Positions 58,680 through 64,000 of a stretch of DNA of 64,000 nucleotides are shown one piece after another. Source of the DNA: Pseudomonas mohnii (GTDB lineage Bacteria > Pseudomonadota > Gammaproteobacteria > Pseudomonadales > Pseudomonadaceae); contig NZ_FNRV01000001.1 in NCBI RefSeq assembly GCF_900105115.1, forward strand, positions 2,104,001-2,168,000, read 5' to 3'. Position 1 is the first letter of the stretch; the number at the start of each line of letters is the position of its first letter. Made by a program: the position numbers and the translations under genes. The notes beneath the pieces are model-generated. The model was not told the origin of the DNA. It saw only the letters and a program-made list of their open reading frames with translations, and did not search any database.

Positions 58680-59591
58680 TGAGTGCACTCCCGCCTGGTC
58701 ATCAATTTTCAGCTTAGCGCCCATCCCGAAAGATCGCGCACCAAGCGACTGGTCGGCAGCATACCTGCGAATGTCGCTGGCTTCACGAGCAACCATTGCC
58801 GAAGCCCGCCCGAGAGCCTGCAAAGGGCCGACGCGCGCCCCGAGATGAGACATTTCATGGCGAAACGCACCATTACTGACCCGATGCCAGCGAAACGAAT
58901 AGCGAAATGACCAGCAAATACCTATCCGTTCAGGGCGTGACAAACGCGTAACTGTACGAATTCAGTACAGCGCATAAAATTATTTGCACCAAAACCGCAC
59001 AATGCGTCTACGCTGAATGCTTCGACATCCGCCATTTACCCACTGACGGGGTGAACCGGTAACGTTTTTGGTTGTCACGCCGCCGTACATCGCGATCAAC
59101 ACGATGCAAACCATGGCGTCAAGCACGAATAACGGAAGCATGAACCCCCCGGTTTTATGAGGTTTTTAGCGCACCAGGCAGGCATTCAGAAAAAAAGATC
59201 AGCAAAAAGCTGGTTTGTGCACATTTGTTGCATTAGCACCCACATCGTCTATGAGGACACCGCTGGAAGCGGGAACCTTGAGACCAAAAAAAAACAGTGG
59301 CAGGTAGCCCGATGGAGATTCAAACGTTTCACCAGGGACTCTTTTTACCGATGCTCAAGCCCAGAAACAGCATTAAAGTTGTCCGTCCTGTTGCATCGGG
59401 GCTGTAAATTTGCGACATCTAGCAAGCCGTTTGCGACAGGGTCGTAAAGAAGCTGAAAGGTTAGATGCGCAAGTATCGCCAACATTGTCGGCGTGATATA
59501 AGTTTGCGCCGACACAAAAAGAAAGAGCCGCCCAGATAATAAAACAGGTGGGACGGCAGTACTCTTCTAAAAACCAAAGGAGCAAATCACG
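58680..59591. other. 912-base gap between the HIT gene and oprD
   Basis: It contains the HIT upstream region, an open minus-strand frame to 58943 that continues the HIT frame, a CTGTAC-GAATTCA-GTACAG inverted repeat at about 58951-58969, and the oprD promoter with TCGGCG ... CGCCGA arms near 59488-59512. No gene that I can support; the AT content is higher than in flanking genes. Confidence 0.5.
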
Positions 59592-60917
59592 ATGCGCGTG
59601 ATGAAGTGGAGCATGATCGCACTGGCTGTTGCAGCTGGTACCTCGCAGTTCGCAGTAGCGTCCTCCCAGGACGATTCCAAGGGTTTCTTCGGCGATCAAA
59701 GCCTGAAACTGAAAACCCGTATGGAATACATGAACCGCGATTACAAAAACGGTGTTAGCAACCCGTCCTCTGGTACCTCCGGCTACCGTCAGGATACCGG
59801 TGTTAGCCAACTGCTCAACTACGAGTCGGGCTTCACTCAAGGTACTGTAGGTTTCGGCCTTGATGCCATGGCAATGGGCTCGGTTAAACTTGACGGTGGC
59901 TCGGGTCGCCGCGGTAACGGTCTGTTCGCCAACGACAGCGATGGCAACCCGGAAAAATCCCAAGGCAAACTCGGTGGCGCAGTTAAATTCCGCCTCTCCG
60001 ATACCGTACTGAAATACGGTCAGCAGTTCGTTGCCAGCCCAGTGTTTGCTACCGATGACAGCCGTCTGCTGCCAGAAGTTGCTACCGGTACCCTGATCAC
60101 TTCCAAAGAAATCAAGGGCCTGGAACTGAACGCTGGTCGTTTCACTTCCCTGAGCAAACAAACCGGCATGGGTCGTGACAGCATCGGCGGTCTGCCAGAT
60201 GAAAATGGCAACGGCGGCAAAGGCCTGACCAACATCAATATCTTCGGTGCAAGCTACGCTTTCACTGATAATTTCACCGGTGCCGTGGCTGCGTCGGATG
60301 CTGATGACTACTTCAAAAAGTACTACGTCAACCTGAACTACACCCTGCCAATCGCTGAAAACCAGTCCCTGAACTTCGACCTCAACGGTTACAAAACCAA
60401 AGGCGAAAGCCGTGGTGACCTGGTTGACGCTATCGGTGACGGCACCCTGGGTGTGGACAACAACCTGTGGTCCCTGGCTGCTGCCTATAGCCTCGGCGCT
60501 CACAAGTTCACCGTCGCTTACCAGCAATCCAGCGGTGACAACGCTTACTACTACGGCGTTGACGGTAACAGCACCATCTTCGTATCCAACTCCATCCAGA
60601 TCTCCGACTTCGTGGGTCGTGAAGAGAAGTCCTGGCAGGCTCGCTACGACCTGAACATGGCTACCTACGGCGTACCTGGTCTGAGCTTCATGACCCGTTA
60701 CGTGAAGGGTGACAACATTAACGTTGCCAATGCGGGCGAAGGTAAGGAATACGAATGGAACCTTGAGTCCAAATACGTAGTCCAGGAAGGTCCGGCTAAA
60801 GATCTGTCGTTCCGCGTACGTTACGCCAACTATCGTTCGAACCAAGCGTACAGCGGCTACTCGCCTGACCTGTACGACACTCGTCTGATCGTAGAGTACC
60901 CGCTGAACATCCTCTAA
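59592..60917 (+). CDS. oprD: OprD-family outer-membrane porin
   Basis: 441 residues with a signal peptide (1-23, AVAAGTSQFAVASS). The mature start FFGDQSLKLKTRMEYMNRDY and the barrel strands (DTGVSQLLNYESGFTQGTVGFG) are typical of the OprD (Occ) family, which lets in basic amino acids or small carboxylates. It sits next to the HIT-slyX unit exactly as oprD (PA0958) does in P. aeruginosa. Codon use is biased to preferred codons (AAC, CTG, GGT), suggesting high expression. The specific substrate is inferred only. Confidence 0.92.
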   Translation: MRVMKWSMIALAVAAGTSQFAVASSQDDSKGFFGDQSLKLKTRMEYMNRDYKNGVSNPSSGTSGYRQDTGVSQLLNYESGFTQGTVGFGLDAMAMGSVKLDGGSGRRGNGLFANDSDGNPEKSQGKLGGAVKFRLSDTVLKYGQQFVASPVFATDDSRLLPEVATGTLITSKEIKGLELNAGRFTSLSKQTGMGRDSIGGLPDENGNGGKGLTNINIFGASYAFTDNFTGAVAASDADDYFKKYYVNLNYTLPIAENQSLNFDLNGYKTKGESRGDLVDAIGDGTLGVDNNLWSLAAAYSLGAHKFTVAYQQSSGDNAYYYGVDGNSTIFVSNSIQISDFVGREEKSWQARYDLNMATYGVPGLSFMTRYVKGDNINVANAGEGKEYEWNLESKYVVQEGPAKDLSFRVRYANYRSNQAYSGYSPDLYDTRLIVEYPLNIL

Positions 60918-60943
60918 TCCGGGTGTAACACAGCAAGTACTGT

Positions 60944-60980
60944 AAAAAGCCGCCCACCTCTTCAGGTGGGCGGCTTTTTT
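60944..60980 (+). terminator. Rho-independent terminator of oprD
   Basis: AAAAAGCCGCCCACCT and AGGTGGGCGGCTTTTTT around a CTTC loop, 26 bases after the stop. Confidence 0.93.
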
Positions 60981-61064
60981 ATGCCTGCCATATTCATGAA
61001 AAACCAGCAAACAACTTCATTTCATAACATCAGTCTTTTTTTCAATGAACTGATCAAAACTCAC

Positions 61065-61097
61065 AAAAAAGCCCAAGAGGCAATTATCCTCTTGGGC
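61065..61097 (-). terminator. Rho-independent terminator of mscS
   Basis: Minus strand GCCCAAGAGG-ATAATTG-CCTCTTGGGC followed by six T, 44 bases after the mscS stop. Confidence 0.9.
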
Positions 61098-61141
61098 CCA
61101 GTGCCACTAACGGAGCAAATAACCAACTAAGTTGGTATGGG

Positions 61142-61984
61142 TTACTGCACTGCCGCTTCCTGAACCACACGAACAACCCGTTGTGGAAATGGAATATCGA
61201 TGCCAGCCTTTTTCAATCGATCTCGGGACTGTTCATTAAACATGAACATTACGTCCCAATAATCTGCCGTTTTGACCCACACTCGCAGGGAAACAGTGAT
61301 CGAACTGTCACCCAAGGTCGAAATGACTGCCTGAGGCGCGGGGTCCGTCAAAACACGCGGATCCTTGGCCAGGTCCAGCAAGACTTGACGGGCCTTTTGC
61401 AAGTCTGCTTCGTAATCCACGCCAACGTCGAACACTACTTTACGGGTAGGCTGGCGATTGGTGTTGGTGATGATGCCGTTCGACAGATTGCCGTTTGGCA
61501 CAATAATCGTCTTGTTGTCACCTGTTCGTAACACGGTGTGGAAGATCTGGATGCTGTCGACAGTACCGGCGACACCTTGAGCTTCAATCCAGTCACCGAT
61601 TCGGAAAGGCCGGAACAGCAGAATCAGCACGCCACCGGCAAAGTTCGCCAGACTGCCCTGCAGTGCCAGACCAATGGCCAGACCCGCCGCACCGATCGCA
61701 GCCACGAACGAAGTGGTTTCCACACCGATCATCGACGCCACACTGACGATCAGCAGTATTTTGAGAATGATATTCGCCAGGCTACTGATGAACCCTTGCA
61801 GGGCCAGATCCGCATTGCGCAAGGCCAAAAGACCGCCGAGCTTTTGCGTGACCTTGTTGATCAGCCACCAGCCAATGGCGAGGGTGATCACTGCCAGCAG
61901 CACACGACTGCCGTATTCCATGATCATCGGGATCCAGGCCTGGGATACCTTGACCAGGTTGTCTACTTCAGCATTCAAATCCAT
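61142..61984 (-). CDS. mscS: Small-conductance mechanosensitive channel MscS
   Basis: 280 residues, three membrane spans (about 20-40, 60-80, 90-125). The pore helix TM3 reads AAIGAAGLAIGLALQGSLANFAGG and is followed by LLFRPFRIGDWIEAQGVAGTV of the beta domain. It opens under membrane tension to release solutes on osmotic downshock. It has the standard C-terminal cytoplasmic cage (FNEQSRDRLKKAGIDIPFPQR). Confidence 0.95.
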   Translation of the reverse strand: MDLNAEVDNLVKVSQAWIPMIMEYGSRVLLAVITLAIGWWLINKVTQKLGGLLALRNADLALQGFISSLANIILKILLIVSVASMIGVETTSFVAAIGAAGLAIGLALQGSLANFAGGVLILLFRPFRIGDWIEAQGVAGTVDSIQIFHTVLRTGDNKTIIVPNGNLSNGIITNTNRQPTRKVVFDVGVDYEADLQKARQVLLDLAKDPRVLTDPAPQAVISTLGDSSITVSLRVWVKTADYWDVMFMFNEQSRDRLKKAGIDIPFPQRVVRVVQEAAVQ

Positions 61985-62026
61985 CTATTTTCTCCTGATT
62001 TCCGGCCATCCGGCACACGAAAAATA

Positions 62027-62073
62027 AACGGTAGAAATGACCGCCCCCCTCAGGGGCAATCGTTTCTACCGTT
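62027..62073 (-). terminator. Long hairpin terminator of yajQ
   Basis: AACGGTAGAAA and TTTCTACCGTT are the outer arms, with GCCCC...GGGGC inside; TTATTTTTCG follows on the minus strand. Confidence 0.8.
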
Positions 62074-62121
62074 GCTTGGGCCTCGGACGCCGAAAACGCC
62101 GAGAGGTTCCCGCTTGCTACG

Positions 62122-62607
62122 TCAGTCGCGGAAGTTGTTGAACTGCAGCGGCATGCCGAATTCCTTGGCCCGCAGCACTGCAATGGCCTCCTGCAGGTCA
62201 TCGCGCTTCTTGCCGGTGATGCGCACTTGCTCGCCCTGAATGGCGGCCTGGACCTTGAGTTTGGCGTCTTTGACGTGAGCGACGATTTTCTTCGCCAGCT
62301 CTTTGTCGATACCTTCCTTGAGGACGGCTTCCTGCTTCATCAACTTGCCCGATGCAAAGGCATCCTTGACTTCAAGGCATTGCACGTCGATCTTGCGCTT
62401 GACTAGCGACAGCTTGAGGATCTCAATCATCGCTTCCAGCTGGAAATCCGCTTCGGCGGTCAGGTTGACGGTCAGGTCCTTTTCCTTGAACTCGAAGCTG
62501 CCTTTGCCTTTCAGGTCATAACGACGATCGAGTTCCTTGACGGCGTTTTCGACCGCGTTGGTGACTTCGTGTTTGTCCAGTTCGGATACCACGTCGAACG
62601 ACGGCAT
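62122..62607 (-). CDS. yajQ: YajQ family cyclic-di-GMP/nucleotide-binding protein
   Basis: 161 residues from ATG 62607 ([15 protein letters not shown]). Conserved ends: [18 protein letters not shown] and the C-terminal [20 protein letters not shown]. YajQ homologues bind cyclic di-GMP in Xanthomonas and Pseudomonas. It stands alone, divergent from the PanE-like gene. Confidence 0.95.
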   Translation of the reverse strand: MPSFDVVSELDKHEVTNAVENAVKELDRRYDLKGKGSFEFKEKDLTVNLTAEADFQLEAMIEILKLSLVKRKIDVQCLEVKDAFASGKLMKQEAVLKEGIDKELAKKIVAHVKDAKLKVQAAIQGEQVRITGKKRDDLQEAIAVLRAKEFGMPLQFNNFRD

Positions 62608-62705
62608 GTAATTTCTCCAATAAATGGGCGCGCCGATGAAGCACACCTGGCTTGCGGTAAAAATCCGCGCTGATTATAACGGGTCTTTCCCATCATTCAC
62701 TGTGA

Positions 62706-63659
<954 letters not shown>

Positions 63660-63704
63660 GCAGCGGCTACGCTGGCCACTTGTTCCTTTGCAGCGATAAA
63701 CCTG

Positions 63705-64000
63705 ATGCCATTGCGCCAGCGCCTTGAAAACCTTCCTGTCGGCCAGAAACTACTGGCCGCCCTGTTGGTGCTGTTGACCACCGTCCTGCTGGTCGCCAAC
63801 CTGACCTTTATCAGCGCCGCGTATTACATTTCCCAGGAAAGCATGGCCCCGCAGGCCCTGCAGACCATTGGTCGACTGGTGTCCAACCCGAGCCTGGTGG
63901 CCGATGCCTTGCAATCGCCACAAAACGCCGAGCGCCTGCTCAATGAACTCAACAGCTATTCCCCGCTGCGGGCAGCCGCTCTCTATGACGGCAAGGGCGT
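63705..64000 (+). CDS. N-terminal part of a membrane sensor protein (histidine kinase or similar), cut by the window edge
   Basis: 98 codons are present (MPLRQRLENLPVGQKLLAALL...). A single membrane span covers about residues 15-40 and the start of a periplasmic sensor follows, with LNELNSYSPLRAAALYDGKG, similar to the CHASE8 region of sensor kinases next to panE in pseudomonads. The effector domain lies outside the window, so kinase versus cyclase cannot be told. Confidence 0.6.
   Translation, partial: MPLRQRLENLPVGQKLLAALLVLLTTVLLVANLTFISAAYYISQESMAPQALQTIGRLVSNPSLVADALQSPQNAERLLNELNSYSPLRAAALYDGKG

Noticed and set aside
58951..58969. CTGTAC-GAATTCA-GTACAG considered as a LexA box
   Set aside because: The CTG and CAG are separated by 13 bases, not 10, and no SOS gene follows.
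59157..59447. 96-codon open frame upstream of oprD
   Set aside because: Lys/Arg/Ser-rich peptide with no family resemblance, no ribosome-binding site, and low-GC intergenic composition.

Overview
The window is 64 kb of GC-rich, gene-dense chromosome from a Pseudomonas, most probably of the P. fluorescens group. This rests on the gene content and order: an Entner-Doudoroff / glucose-uptake block bounded by hexR-zwf-pgl-eda and edd-gap, a gcsR-gcvHP-sdaA-gcvT block, and a tol-pal / ruvCAB / aspS / dps / slyX / oprD block, all arranged as in known Pseudomonas genomes. The many copies of a GAGCGAGCCTGCTCGC-type REP repeat between genes also fit. It is core chromosome. I see no prophage, insertion sequence, integrase, CRISPR array, toxin-antitoxin pair or defence island.

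Layout. 1-3.2 kb: miscellaneous genes (end of a FUSC-type efflux gene, a ferritin-like DUF2383 protein, a DUF3820 protein, a class-V aminotransferase, an orphan intradiol dioxygenase). 3.3-22.4 kb: the glucose catabolism island. It holds eda-pgl-zwf with divergent hexR, a hexose-6-phosphate mutarotase, the porin oprB, the ABC importer gtsABCD, an AGE-family epimerase, the two-component pair gltR/gtrS, glk-edd, and divergent gap. 22.4-22.85 kb: four near-identical REPINs in tandem, then methylglyoxal synthase. 23.4-28.4 kb: an iron-starvation cell-surface-signalling heme system (Fur-boxed ECF sigma factor, FecR-type anti-sigma, TonB receptor with STN domain, heme oxygenase). 28.5-32.7 kb: YbaN-like protein, a dCache-type chemoreceptor, a CaiB-like CoA transferase. 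32.8-40.6 kb: gcsR and its sigma-54-dependent glycine-cleavage operon. 41-44.7 kb: cold-shock protein, RDD protein, nadA, tRNA-Lys, queC-queE. 44.9-55.5 kb: tol-pal cluster, ruvCAB, yebC, aspS, all on the minus strand. 55.6-64 kb: FmdB-like protein, a ribbon-helix-helix protein, dps, a membrane/cold-shock fusion protein, slyX, a HIT protein, oprD, mscS, yajQ, a PanE-like reductase, and the start of a sensor protein.

How it works together. In the glucose island glucose crosses OprB, is imported by GtsABCD, phosphorylated by Glk and fed through Zwf-Pgl-Edd-Eda to triose phosphate (Gap). HexR-type boxes lie between zwf and hexR and, as two copies, between edd and gap. Hfq/Crc-type A-rich (AAnAAnAA) motifs sit near the start codons of zwf, oprB, gtsA, the epimerase gene, gltR and gap. 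A bipartite motif is shared by the gtsA and epimerase upstream regions.

The most interesting signals are regulatory, not new gene families: (i) a bipartite promoter-like element conserved with exact spacing upstream of both the heme receptor and the heme oxygenase; (ii) the shared gtsA/epimerase element, plus a 30-bp palindrome at the epimerase start; (iii) three 18-bp GcsR-like operators with a sigma-54 promoter; (iv) two interleaved perfect 12-bp inverted repeats after gcvT; and (v) the membrane-anchored cold-shock-domain protein. All calls are from reading the sequence; no database search was run.
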